Part shown: in pieces, positions 8,852-16,974 of the stretch
Layout of the letters: every line of letters starts with the position of its first letter
How positions within the stretch are numbered: the stretch's first letter is position 1
Assembly: GCA_046330395.1 (NCBI GenBank)
Contig: JAXLSS010000007.1
Location: forward strand, 1 to 64,000
Reading direction: 5' to 3'
DNA: 64,000 nucleotides
Source of the DNA: Ga0077560 sp046330395
GTDB taxonomy: Bacteria; Actinomycetota; Thermoleophilia; Miltoncostaeales; Miltoncostaeaceae
The notes under the pieces: model-generated
The model's database searches: none
Told to the model about the DNA's origin: nothing
What the model saw: only the letters and a program-made list of their open reading frames with translations
Translations under genes and position numbers: made by a program

Positions 8852-11164
8852 CTAGGCGGGCGAGATGTTGTGCACGCGCAGGGGCGAGGGGAGGCTCTGC
8901 AGCAGTGCCTCCTCGTCCTCGCTGACGCGGGGCCGCACGCCGGGGGCGATGGACATCAGCGTGGCGGTCATGTCGGTGGCGGGCCGGCGGAACAGGTAGC
9001 CCTGGCCGAACCGCACGCCCAGGTCGCGCAGCATCTCCAGCTCGGGCAGCGTCTCGATGCCCTCCGCCACCAGCGTGCAGGCCATCTCACGGCTGAAGGC
9101 CACCATCGACCGGATCAGCGCCTGCTTGGCGGGATCCCGGTCGACGCCCTCCACCATGGAGCGGTCGAGCTTGGCGTAGTCGGGCGACAGGCGCATCACG
9201 TGGCGCAGGGTGGAGTGGCCGGCTCCCACGTCGTCCACGGCCACGCGCGCGCCGCGGGTGCGGGCCTCGGCCAGCCGCGAGGCCAGGGCCCCGTAGTCGC
9301 GCACCCGCTCGTGCTCGGTGATCTCGATCACCAGCCAGCTGAGGTCGCCCTCGGGCAGGGAGGGGTCCAGCAGGCCGGACAGCAGCAGCTGGGGGCTGGC
9401 GTTCACCGACAGGTAGGTGCCGCCGGGCCGCGTGTGGGTCCGCGCCGCCACCCGCTTGATGCATTCGGACTCCAGCTCCAGCCCCAGGCCCACCTGGTGG
9501 GCCTCGTTGATCCACTGGTCGGGTGAGCGGTACGGCTGGCGTTCCACGCGCGACAGCCCCTCGTGGCCCACCACCGCCAGGCTCGACAGCCGCACGATGG
9601 GCTGGAACACCGGGTACACCGCGCCGGGATCGCCGATCACCTCGGCCACCCGTTCGCGACGCGTGCGGAACGACGCCGAATAGGTGCCCTCCAGGTGGGC
9701 GCCGTCCAGCAGACCGCGGTCGAACGCCACGGTGCGGTGCGCGCCCTGGGCGGCGGCCGTCAGCGCCTCGTCCAGGGCGGCGTGGGCGTTGGCCGCCGTG
9801 GCGGCGTCGCTGGGACACATCACCAGCGCCGCGCGCGCCGGGATGCCGGCGGTGTTGACCTCGGCCGCCATCAGGGCGGTCTCCGCCCACAGACGCCCCT
9901 GCTCCATGTCGGTGACGCGACCGATCCAGCAGAAGCGGTCCGGCCCGATGCGTCCCCACACCCCGGGGCCGATGAGGGAGTGGCTGCAGGCCTCGCCCAC
10001 CTCGGCCAGCACGGCGTCGCCGGCGGTGAACCCGTTGGCGGCGTTCCAGCCGGAGAAGCCGGTGAGGTCCACGGCGATGACGCCCACGGGCTCCCGCACG
10101 GTGGCGGTGGCCAGGACGCTGCCCAGGTGCCGGTCGATGGCCCGCGCGTCGGGCAGACCGGTGATGGGGTCCTTCTCACCACGGTCCTGGCGCCGCAGGA
10201 TCGCGTGGACGCGCCAGCCCATGGCCAGCGCCATCAGCCACACCAGCGGGATGATCCCGCGGGGCGCCAGGAACGACGCCGGGCCCGTCAGGCTCAGCAT
10301 GGCCGTGGCCAGGGTGGCGGTGAGCCGGTCGCCGTTCAGCACCATCCCGCTGAGCTCCAGCGGCCGGTCCGCGGCCAGGCCCAGCAGCGCGAAGGTGGCG
10401 CAGAACAGGGCCATGGGACCCGCGAAGGCGGCGATGGTGCTGTCGTGGCGCACCATCACCATCACGTTGCCCGTGTCGGCCAGGGCCAGCGTCACGAAGG
10501 CCAGGGCCATCCACGGGTACGCCGACCGCCAGTGGAACGACGCGCGGCGCACCGCGTTGTACGCGGCGGCCACCAGCATGAGGTCCAGGGCGATGGGCAC
10601 CAGATTGGCCGCCTGCTGCGACGAGCCGGAGGGCCCGTAGTACACGGCGCCCACCACCACGATCACCGCCACCACGAAGGAGACCACCTCCAGGCCCAGC
10701 ACCTCCCACAGGCGCCGGCGGGACTCGGCCACCACGCGGCCGCTCAGCAGCCACAGCGCGGCGATCCACGGCGGGTACTCCAGGGCGAACGCCGCCTGCA
10801 CCCACCAGGGCAGGTGGTTCGGCGACCCGCCGGTCTCCAGGAACGGCAGCACCACGGCCCCGCCCAGGGCCCACCCCAGGCAGCCCAGGGCGAACAGCTG
10901 CCACACGCGCCGGTGGCGGCCCTCGCGCTGGCGCGCGGATGCCAGCATCGCCACGGTTGCGACGGAGGCCATCACCAGCACGCAGGCGATGGCGCCCGCG
11001 GACGCCAGCCGGTTGGACATCTCGTGCTCGTAGACCAGCAGCGCCATGAGGGCGAGCGCCGCCATGCAGGCGGCCTGCAGCCCGACGATCAGTCGCGCGG
11101 GAACCCGGAATCGTGATGGCACCACACACAGGGTTTCGACCGGTTGGATATGCGGCTTGAGCAC
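8852..11164 (-). CDS. Membrane protein with degenerate GGDEF and EAL domains (c-di-GMP signalling)
   Basis: 770 residues. The N-terminal about 330 residues hold around nine hydrophobic segments, likely a membrane sensor. Next comes a GGDEF-like domain (DPITGLPDARAIDRHL present) whose active loop reads GRIGPDRF instead of GGDEF, so cyclase activity is unlikely. The C-terminal EAL domain (about 510-760) keeps most phosphodiesterase residues: EGL in place of EAL, N in LSVNAS, E in IEITEHE, DD in VDDVGAG, K in YAKLDRS, E in VAEGIE, Q in GQGYLF. It therefore probably hydrolyses c-di-GMP, with the GGDEF part acting as a regulatory or GTP-binding module. The start is GTG at 11164; it is followed only 46 bases upstream by the oxidoreductase gene on the same strand. 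Confidence 0.85.
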   Translation of the reverse strand: MLKPHIQPVETLCVVPSRFRVPARLIVGLQAACMAALALMALLVYEHEMSNRLASAGAIACVLVMASVATVAMLASARQREGRHRRVWQLFALGCLGWALGGAVVLPFLETGGSPNHLPWWVQAAFALEYPPWIAALWLLSGRVVAESRRRLWEVLGLEVVSFVVAVIVVVGAVYYGPSGSSQQAANLVPIALDLMLVAAAYNAVRRASFHWRSAYPWMALAFVTLALADTGNVMVMVRHDSTIAAFAGPMALFCATFALLGLAADRPLELSGMVLNGDRLTATLATAMLSLTGPASFLAPRGIIPLVWLMALAMGWRVHAILRRQDRGEKDPITGLPDARAIDRHLGSVLATATVREPVGVIAVDLTGFSGWNAANGFTAGDAVLAEVGEACSHSLIGPGVWGRIGPDRFCWIGRVTDMEQGRLWAETALMAAEVNTAGIPARAALVMCPSDAATAANAHAALDEALTAAAQGAHRTVAFDRGLLDGAHLEGTYSASFRTRRERVAEVIGDPGAVYPVFQPIVRLSSLAVVGHEGLSRVERQPYRSPDQWINEAHQVGLGLELESECIKRVAARTHTRPGGTYLSVNASPQLLLSGLLDPSLPEGDLSWLVIEITEHERVRDYGALASRLAEARTRGARVAVDDVGAGHSTLRHVMRLSPDYAKLDRSMVEGVDRDPAKQALIRSMVAFSREMACTLVAEGIETLPELEMLRDLGVRFGQGYLFRRPATDMTATLMSIAPGVRPRVSEDEEALLQSLPSPLRVHNISPA

Positions 11165-11209
11165 GCGAAAAGCGCGCCCCCGGCCGGTGACGGTTTTGCG
11201 CGGTTTCGG

Positions 11210-12376
11210 TTACGCGGCGTCCGGGCCCAGGGCGCGGCGGGCACCACCGCTCACCAGGGCCGCCGCCCGCATCCCGCGCGGTGAGGTGACGCGCCGCGGA
11301 TGCGCCCGCATGCGGGCGCCCACGATGCCGCGCACGCGGGGCGTGCGCAGCAGGGCCATCACCAGTCCCGGCGTGCGCTCGGCCAGCAGCTTGGCCGTCC
11401 ACGCCACCGCCACGTGGGGGCCCAGGGCCTGCCCCAGGCGGTCCGGGTAGGCGCGCAGGTCGGCCACCCGGCCGTCCAGCAGGTCGCCGATGCACTCCGC
11501 CGCGATGGCGCTGGAGGTGAAGGCCTCGTACATGCCGTCCCCCGAGAACGGGTCCACCAGGCCGGCGGCGTCGCCCACCAGCAGTGCGCGGGGGGTGGCC
11601 ACGGTGGCGCCGCTGCGCCGGATGGGCAGGCGGTGGCCCCGCAGGCCGGTGAGGGCGTCGGGCGGCACGCCGTGGGCCTCGCACATCACCCGCAGCAGCT
11701 CGCGCAGATGCGGTCCCTCGGGGTGGTACCCGCCCACGCCCACGTTCACGTGGTCGTCCTTGGGGAACACCCAGCCGTACCCGCCGCGCACCACGTTGAG
11801 CTCCAGGAGCGCCCGGGTGGTGTAGCGCTCGTCGTCGAAGCCGGCGGTGCCGCGGGCCAGGTTGCCCTCCAGGGCCACCGCGTAGGACGGCTCACCGGCC
11901 CCCAGCGCCGCCCGGCTCACCCCGTTGCAGCCGTCGGCGCCCACCATCACGGCGGCCTCGATGACCTCGGCGTCGGTGCGGATGCGCACCCCGTGGCCGT
12001 CCACGGCGATGCCGCGCACGCGCGTGCCGTCACGGAAGTCGGCGCCGGCGGCCACCGCGGCCTCCGCCAGGTGCATGTCCAGCCGCCGGCGCTGGGTCAT
12101 CAGCACCAGGGGCCCGTCACCGTCCACCGTGCAGGCCGCGCCGTCGTGGCCCACGCGCACGTCCACATGGGTCACCACCCGCTCCACCACCGGCGTGATG
12201 TCCACCGGCAGCACGTGCGTGCCCCGCACGGTCACCCCGCCACCGCACGGCTTGTCCCGCGGGAAACGGGCCCGGTCCAGCAGCACCACACGGGCGCCGC
12301 GGGCGGCCAGGCGGATGGCGGCGCAGCTGCCCGCGGGCCCCGCGCCCACCACCGCGACATCGAAACGGGACGGCAC
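11210..12376 (-). CDS. FAD-dependent oxidoreductase of the geranylgeranyl reductase family
   Basis: 388-residue flavoprotein. It has the dinucleotide-binding motif VVGAGPAGSCAA near the N-terminus, the family motif KPCGGGV (about residue 41), and the C-terminal FAD motif GDAAGLVDPFSGDGM. Such enzymes reduce isoprenoid double bonds of menaquinone, carotenoid or lipid side chains; the substrate here is unknown. The start codon is GTG, with CAGACT eight bases upstream (12385-12390), consistent with a leaderless transcript. The neighbours do not define a pathway. Confidence 0.82.
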   Translation of the reverse strand: MPSRFDVAVVGAGPAGSCAAIRLAARGARVVLLDRARFPRDKPCGGGVTVRGTHVLPVDITPVVERVVTHVDVRVGHDGAACTVDGDGPLVLMTQRRRLDMHLAEAAVAAGADFRDGTRVRGIAVDGHGVRIRTDAEVIEAAVMVGADGCNGVSRAALGAGEPSYAVALEGNLARGTAGFDDERYTTRALLELNVVRGGYGWVFPKDDHVNVGVGGYHPEGPHLRELLRVMCEAHGVPPDALTGLRGHRLPIRRSGATVATPRALLVGDAAGLVDPFSGDGMYEAFTSSAIAAECIGDLLDGRVADLRAYPDRLGQALGPHVAVAWTAKLLAERTPGLVMALLRTPRVRGIVGARMRAHPRRVTSPRGMRAAALVSGGARRALGPDAA

Positions 12377-12444
12377 GACGGGGCAGTCTGCCAGGCCGCC
12401 CCGGGGCCACGTCCGCGGAGGGCGGCCCGGTAGGGTGCGCCCCC

Positions 12445-12603
12445 ATGAGGTGGCTGCGCGAGTTCTTCACCATCACCGACGCCGAGGGCACCGTGCACGC
12501 GCCGTCGGCCATGTGGCGCGTCACCGCGGTGCTGATCGTGGAGTCGGTGGCGCTGGTGCTGGTGCTCTACGGCATCGGCCGGCTCTGGGACGCGATGCCG
12601 TAG
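12445..12603 (+). CDS. Small single-pass membrane protein (52 aa)
   Basis: A short ORF, MRWLREFFTITDAEG onward, with one hydrophobic helix (VTAVLIVESVALVLVLYGIG) and a short C-terminus. Codon third positions are strongly G/C. TAGGGT at 12430-12435 lies nine bases before the ATG, the spacing seen at many leaderless starts in this window. It is transcribed divergently from the geranylgeranyl-reductase-like gene. No family was recognised. Confidence 0.6.
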   Translation: MRWLREFFTITDAEGTVHAPSAMWRVTAVLIVESVALVLVLYGIGRLWDAMP

Positions 12604-12843
12604 CCGCCGCCGGGCCGGTTGTCCGGTGCGGGTGACGTTTGCGACCGCCCTGGCTGGGTACACGCATCCGGATCCGTGCGCCCGCAGGCCCGGAAGCTCG
12701 CGCAACTCGATGGCGCAACCCGCCGGAACCGGATGTTCTGGGGGCTTGCGTGGTGATTGGGCTTCATAGGGTGCGCCCGGGACGTGTAGGCTGCGTGCCA
12801 TTCGTCCCGCGAAACCGATGTCGCCCATCACCGGATTCCACGA
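12604..12843. other. Intergenic region with a possible structured element
   Basis: 240 bases without a convincing ORF. CATCCGG (12665-12671) and CCGGATG (12729-12735) could close a branched RNA fold of about 70 bases. No known riboswitch core could be matched by eye. TANNNT-like hexamers (TAGGGT near 12776, TAGGCT near 12788) could serve as -10 elements for the following ORF. Confidence 0.3.
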
Positions 12844-13131
12844 ATGAGCCCGCTGCAGAGACGACTGATGGACCTGCCCGTGCGCACCGTGCGCGCGATG
12901 GCGGCCCAGGCCGGCCGGGAACGGATGCGCATCCAGCAGCAGGCGCTGTGCCGCGGCGCCAGCGTGGCGCTGGGCGAGCGGCTGTCCGGTGTGGACGCCA
13001 TCGAGCGGGCGTGCCGTCAGGAGCTGGCGCGCCGGGGACGCTGGTGCCGCGTGCGATCCGGCCTCAGCGGCCTGCGGTCATCGGTCCGCGGGCGTGGGCG
13101 GCCACACCAGGTCGACGGCGTCCAGGAGTGA
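12844..13131 (+). CDS. Hypothetical basic protein (95 aa)
   Basis: The first about 70 codons show the strong G/C third-position bias of real genes here. The product is helical and Arg-rich (RTVRAMAAQAGRERMRIQQ) with three cysteines. The last 53 bases overlap the 3' end of the AAA+ gene on the other strand, where the codon bias weakens, so the true C-terminus may differ. No domain was recognised, and no clear ribosome binding site precedes the ATG. Confidence 0.45.
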   Translation: MSPLQRRLMDLPVRTVRAMAAQAGRERMRIQQQALCRGASVALGERLSGVDAIERACRQELARRGRWCRVRSGLSGLRSSVRGRGRPHQVDGVQE

Positions 13132-14502
13132 CAGGTCGGGCGCCTCGGCGTCCACCACCCGCGAGGCGTTGAGGGCCACGGCGTCCTCGAAGAGGTTCCG
13201 CATCTCGCGGGCGTTGCCGAACGTGGGGTCCTGGATGGCCACCATGTCGTGGGTGATGTGCTCCAGGCGGGTTCCCGCCTCGGGCGTGAGCCGGTAGTCC
13301 GACTCGGCGGCCATGCCGCGGAAGATCGCGGCCAGCTCGGCCGCGGTGTAGGCGCGGAAGTGGATGTGGGTGGAGAATCGGCTCCGCAGTCCGGGGTTGC
13401 TGTCCAGCAGCGCCCGGATCTCCTGCTCGTAGCCGGCCAGGATCACCACCAGGCGCTCGCGGTCGTCCTCCATGCGCTTCAGCAGCGCGGCCACCGCCTC
13501 CTGCCCGAAATCCGACTCCCCGCCGCGCACCAGGGCGTACGCCTCGTCCACGAACAGCACGCCGTCCAGGGCGCGCTGCACCACGGCATCCACCTTCGGC
13601 GCGGTCTGGCCCACGTACGGCGCCACCAGCCCGGCGCGGTCCACCTCCACCAGCTGCCCGGCCCGCAGCACCCCGATGCCCGCGTAGATGCGGCCCAGGA
13701 GGCGGGCCACCGTGGTCTTGCCCGTGCCGGGCGGCCCGCTGAACACCAGGTGCAGCGACATCTCGGGCACGCGCAGGCCCGCGTCGCGGCGCCGGGCCTG
13801 CACCACCATCAGGTCGGTCAGCCGGTCCACCTCGTGCTTGACCTCGTCCAGCCCCACCAGATCGTGCAGCTCACGCAGGGCCTCCTGCAGGTGCTGCGCG
13901 CGCTCCTCGGGGGTGGGCGCCGCCACGCTGCCGGCGGGCGGGGGCGCGGCGACCTCCCCGGCGGCGTGCGCCGCGGCGTCCAGCTCGGCCCGCACCGCGG
14001 CCACCACCGCGGGGTCGGCCGGCCGCGCGTCCTCGGCACCCACCGCGGCCCGGCGCAGGGCGGCGACGGCCCCCTGCGCATCGCCCGCGCCGGTGAGGGC
14101 GCCCGCCAGCATCCGCAGGGCGCGCACCGTGGCCCAGTCGCCGTCGCCGCGCAGCCGGTGGCCCAGCTGCACCGCCTCCTCCAGGGCGGCGCGGGCCCCC
14201 GGGAGGTCGCCCGCGGCCGTGCGCGCGGCGCCAAGGTCGGCCAGCCACCCCGCCGCCAGCAGGTCCATGCGGCCGGCGCCGCGGGCGGTGGCGACGGCGG
14301 CGTCCAGGTGCTGCGCGGCCGCACCGGCGTCGCCCAGGCGCAGGGCCAGCTGCCCGCGCAGGCGGCCCACCCGGGCCCGGTCCGTGTCGTCCTCCACCGC
14401 CCGGTCGGCCCGCAGCAGCTGGGCGTCCGCGCCGGCGGTGTCGCCCTGCGCCAGCGCCTGCTCGAACGCGGCGCACGCGGTGTCGAGGCGGTCCGATGGC
14501 AT
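13078..14502 (-). CDS. AAA+ ATPase of the CbbX/EccA/SpoVK type with N-terminal TPR-like repeats
   Basis: 474 residues. The N-terminal about 190 residues are Ala-rich helical repeats (TPR-like; AALEEAVQLGHRLRG and similar). The AAA+ module follows: Walker A FSGPPGTGKTTVARLLG, Walker B GVLFVDEAYAL, and an arginine-finger region SNPGLRSRF. The family includes CbbX (rubisco activase) and the EccA chaperone of type VII secretion; no rubisco or ESX genes lie nearby, so the client is unknown. The start ATG is preceded by TAGACT eight bases upstream (14511-14516), a probable leaderless promoter divergent from the small membrane protein at 14568. Confidence 0.85.
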   Translation of the reverse strand: MPSDRLDTACAAFEQALAQGDTAGADAQLLRADRAVEDDTDRARVGRLRGQLALRLGDAGAAAQHLDAAVATARGAGRMDLLAAGWLADLGAARTAAGDLPGARAALEEAVQLGHRLRGDGDWATVRALRMLAGALTGAGDAQGAVAALRRAAVGAEDARPADPAVVAAVRAELDAAAHAAGEVAAPPPAGSVAAPTPEERAQHLQEALRELHDLVGLDEVKHEVDRLTDLMVVQARRRDAGLRVPEMSLHLVFSGPPGTGKTTVARLLGRIYAGIGVLRAGQLVEVDRAGLVAPYVGQTAPKVDAVVQRALDGVLFVDEAYALVRGGESDFGQEAVAALLKRMEDDRERLVVILAGYEQEIRALLDSNPGLRSRFSTHIHFRAYTAAELAAIFRGMAAESDYRLTPEAGTRLEHITHDMVAIQDPTFGNAREMRNLFEDAVALNASRVVDAEAPDLSLLDAVDLVWPPTPADR

Positions 14503-14567
14503 CCGTCACGAGTCTACGGGGCCGGTGGAGGGGTCCCGGCCGGTGATCCCGCGGGTACGATGCCCGC

Positions 14568-14699
14568 ATGAGCAACGTCCCCAACCCGTTCGCCCGCCCG
14601 GTGTGGCACTGGTACGCGCTGGCCGCGGTGCTGCTGGTGGTGCTGGGCGTGCTGGACCTGGCCGGCGCCTTCCACGCCCTGGGCCCCGCCCGTCCCTGA
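14568..14699 (+). CDS. Small single-pass membrane protein (43 aa)
   Basis: The product MSNVPNPFARPVWHWY onward has one hydrophobic helix (ALAAVLLVVLGVLDLAGAF). TACGAT at 14556-14561 lies six bases before the ATG, a probable leaderless start facing the divergent AAA+ gene. The stop is three bases before the next gene (14703), so it may head the oxidoreductase-yjbQ transcript. Function unknown. Confidence 0.6.
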   Translation: MSNVPNPFARPVWHWYALAAVLLVVLGVLDLAGAFHALGPARP

Positions 14700-14702
14700 T
14701 CC

Positions 14703-15659
14703 ATGAGGGCCGTCCTCACCACCGCGGCCGGTGACCCCCCGCGGGTGGAGGACATCCCGGCGCCCGCCCCGGGGCCGGGTCAGAGCCTGGTGCGGCTCCG
14801 CGCCGCGGGGCTCAACCCGGTGGACCTGGCCATCGCCGCCGGCCGCTTCTACATGCCGGTTCCCGAGCCGCCCCGCGTCGCCGGCGCCGAGGCGGTGGGC
14901 GAGGTGGTGCAGTCGGCCGCGCACGCCCCGGGCACGGTGGTGTGGTGCCTGCAGCCCACCGGCTGCTTCGCCGAGCGGTTCGTGGTGGACGACGACGCCA
15001 TGGTGGCGTTGCCCGACGGCACCGACCCCGTGATGGCGGCCGCGCTGGGCATCGCGGGCCTGGCCGGCTGGATGCCGGTGCGCACCCGCGGCGCGCTGGC
15101 GCCGGGGGAGACCCTGGTGGTGCTGGGCGCCAGCGGCATCGTGGGTCAGGTGGCCGTGCAGGCCGGCGTGCTGGGCCAGGCCGGGGCGGTGGTGGCGGTG
15201 GGGCGCTCCGAGCGCGGCCTGGCCACCGCGCGGGACCTGGGCGCCACGGACAGCGTCACGCTCACCGAGGACGGCGACCTCACCGCCGCGCTGCGCCGGG
15301 CGTGTCCGGGCGGCATCGACGTGCTGGTGGACACCCTGTGGGGGCCGCCCCTGGCCGCCGCCATCCCGGTGCTGGGCACGGGCGGCCGGGTGGTGCAGGT
15401 GGGCAGCGCGGCCGGGCCTGCGGCCACGATCGTGGCGGGCCCCATGCGCGGCGGCCGCAACGACATCCGTGGGTTCTCGGTGTTCAGCGAGGACCGGGCG
15501 GACGTGGCGGCCGAATACCGGGCGTTGCTGGCGGCCGCGGCGGCCGGCAGCGTGCGCGTGGACACCCGCACCGTCGCCCTGGAGGACGCGGCCGAGGCGT
15601 TCGCCGCGCAGGGGGCGGGCACCGACGGCGTCAAGCTGGTGCTGGTCCCCGCCGCGTGA
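14703..15659 (+). CDS. MDR-family NADPH:quinone oxidoreductase-like enzyme
   Basis: 318 residues of the medium-chain dehydrogenase/reductase superfamily, quinone-oxidoreductase branch. The N-terminal catalytic fold has AAGLNPVDLAIAAGRF and GAEAVGEV. The Rossmann part carries VLGASGIVGQVAVQ for NAD(P)H binding. The zinc-binding cysteines of alcohol dehydrogenases are absent, as expected for this branch. It probably reduces quinones or activated alkenes; the substrate is unknown. The stop overlaps the GTG start of yjbQ (GTGA). Confidence 0.82.
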   Translation: MRAVLTTAAGDPPRVEDIPAPAPGPGQSLVRLRAAGLNPVDLAIAAGRFYMPVPEPPRVAGAEAVGEVVQSAAHAPGTVVWCLQPTGCFAERFVVDDDAMVALPDGTDPVMAAALGIAGLAGWMPVRTRGALAPGETLVVLGASGIVGQVAVQAGVLGQAGAVVAVGRSERGLATARDLGATDSVTLTEDGDLTAALRRACPGGIDVLVDTLWGPPLAAAIPVLGTGGRVVQVGSAAGPAATIVAGPMRGGRNDIRGFSVFSEDRADVAAEYRALLAAAAAGSVRVDTRTVALEDAAEAFAAQGAGTDGVKLVLVPAA

Positions 15660-16111
15660 TCTGGGTGCAGCGCACCGTGCGCCTGGCCCCCCGGGCGCGC
15701 GGCGCGCACCTGGTCACCCGCGACGTGCTGTCCCAGGTGCCCGAACTGGAGGACATCCGGGTGGGGGTGATGCACGTCTTCATCACGCACACCAGCGCCT
15801 CATTGACGGTCAACGAGAACGCCAGCCCCGACGTGCGCGGCGACCTGGACCGGTGGCTGGATCGCGCCGTGCCCGATGACACGCCGTACTTCGCGCACAC
15901 GCTGGAGGGGCCCGACGACATGCCCGCGCACGTCAAGGCCGCGCTGATGGGCGCGTCGGTGACGCTGCCGCTGCGCGACGGGCGGCCGCTCCTCGGCACC
16001 TGGCAGGGCCTGTACCTGTGCGAGCACCGGGACGAGGGCGGCGCCCGCACGCTGGTGGTCACCGCGTGGGGCGCCCCGCGGGGCGCCCCGGGTGCGGCTC
16101 AGTCCATGTAG
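15656..16111 (+). CDS. yjbQ: YjbQ/UPF0047 family protein
   Basis: 151 residues matching the UPF0047 family, small trimeric proteins. E. coli YjbQ is reported to have weak thiamine phosphate synthase activity, but the physiological role is unsettled. Family hallmarks are FITHTSASLTVNENASPDV and the H-x-x-EGPDDMPAHVKA stretch, which supply the conserved pocket His residues. The start is GTG in a four-base overlap with the oxidoreductase gene. The 3' end overlaps the convergent PEP mutase/isocitrate lyase family gene by 13 bases. Confidence 0.88.
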   Translation: MIWVQRTVRLAPRARGAHLVTRDVLSQVPELEDIRVGVMHVFITHTSASLTVNENASPDVRGDLDRWLDRAVPDDTPYFAHTLEGPDDMPAHVKAALMGASVTLPLRDGRPLLGTWQGLYLCEHRDEGGARTLVVTAWGAPRGAPGAAQSM

Positions 16112-16974
16112 CGCCGTTCCAGCCCCACGTGGTGGGGCAGGCCGATGAGGTGACCGAACTCCTCGAAGGCCACGTCGCCGTTGGCGTCGCGGGCCGGGCC
16201 GTGCTTGCGCAGCTGCTCGTAGGCCCTCCGCACCGCGGTGGTGGCCGCGAACAGGCCGGTGAGGGGGCTCACGATGAGGTCGAAGCCCAGCTCGTGCAGC
16301 CGCTCGGGGCTGAGCAGGGGCGTGCGCCCGCCCTCCACCATGTTGGCCACGCGCACCGCGCCGGGCGTGGCGTCGGCGATGCGCTTGAGCTCGTCCTCGC
16401 TGCCGGGGGCCTCCACGAAGATGGCGTCCACGCCCACGTTCAGGGCCGCCCGCGCCCGCTGCAGGGCGTCGTCGAACGACACGGCGGCCCGGGCGTCGGT
16501 GCGCGCCACCAGGAACAGGTCCACGCCATCGTGCGCCAGGTCGCGCACCGCGCGCAGCTTGGCCAGCCACTGGCCCATGGGCACCACGCGCTTGCCGTCC
16601 AGGTGACCGCAGCGCTTGGGCCACTCCTGGTCCTCCAGGAAGATGCCCGCGGCGCCCGCGGCGTGCAGCTCCCGCGCAGTGCGGATGGCGGTGAGCGGGT
16701 TGCCGTAGCCGGTGTCCGCGTCCACGATCACCGGTCCGTCACCGGCCGCGCACACCTCGCGCGTGGTCTGGGCGATCTCGGTCTGGGTGAGGTACCCCAG
16801 GTCGGGCATGCCCAGGCGCGCCGCGGAGACGGCGAAGCCCGAGATGAACCGCACCGGGAACCCCACGTCCGCCGCCAGGCGGGCGCTGAGGGCGTCGAAC
16901 ACGCCCGGCATGACGATGGTCTTGCCCGCGGCCAGCTTGTCGCGGATGCGTTGTGCGTCGGACATGTCACTCAT
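16099..16974 (-). CDS. Isocitrate lyase/PEP mutase superfamily enzyme
   Basis: 291-residue cytoplasmic enzyme with the Mg2+-binding DADTGYGN motif and the active-site loop PKRCGH (family consensus KKCGH, catalytic Cys kept). Members cleave or decarboxylate 2-methylisocitrate, oxaloacetate or carboxyphosphonoenolpyruvate; length and sequence do not settle which. The absence of neighbouring prp genes weakens the methylisocitrate lyase option. The ATG overlaps the rhodanese stop by 8 bases, so the two are co-translated. No SD is needed if coupling operates. Confidence 0.83.
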   Translation of the reverse strand: MSDMSDAQRIRDKLAAGKTIVMPGVFDALSARLAADVGFPVRFISGFAVSAARLGMPDLGYLTQTEIAQTTREVCAAGDGPVIVDADTGYGNPLTAIRTARELHAAGAAGIFLEDQEWPKRCGHLDGKRVVPMGQWLAKLRAVRDLAHDGVDLFLVARTDARAAVSFDDALQRARAALNVGVDAIFVEAPGSEDELKRIADATPGAVRVANMVEGGRTPLLSPERLHELGFDLIVSPLTGLFAATTAVRRAYEQLRKHGPARDANGDVAFEEFGHLIGLPHHVGLERRYMD

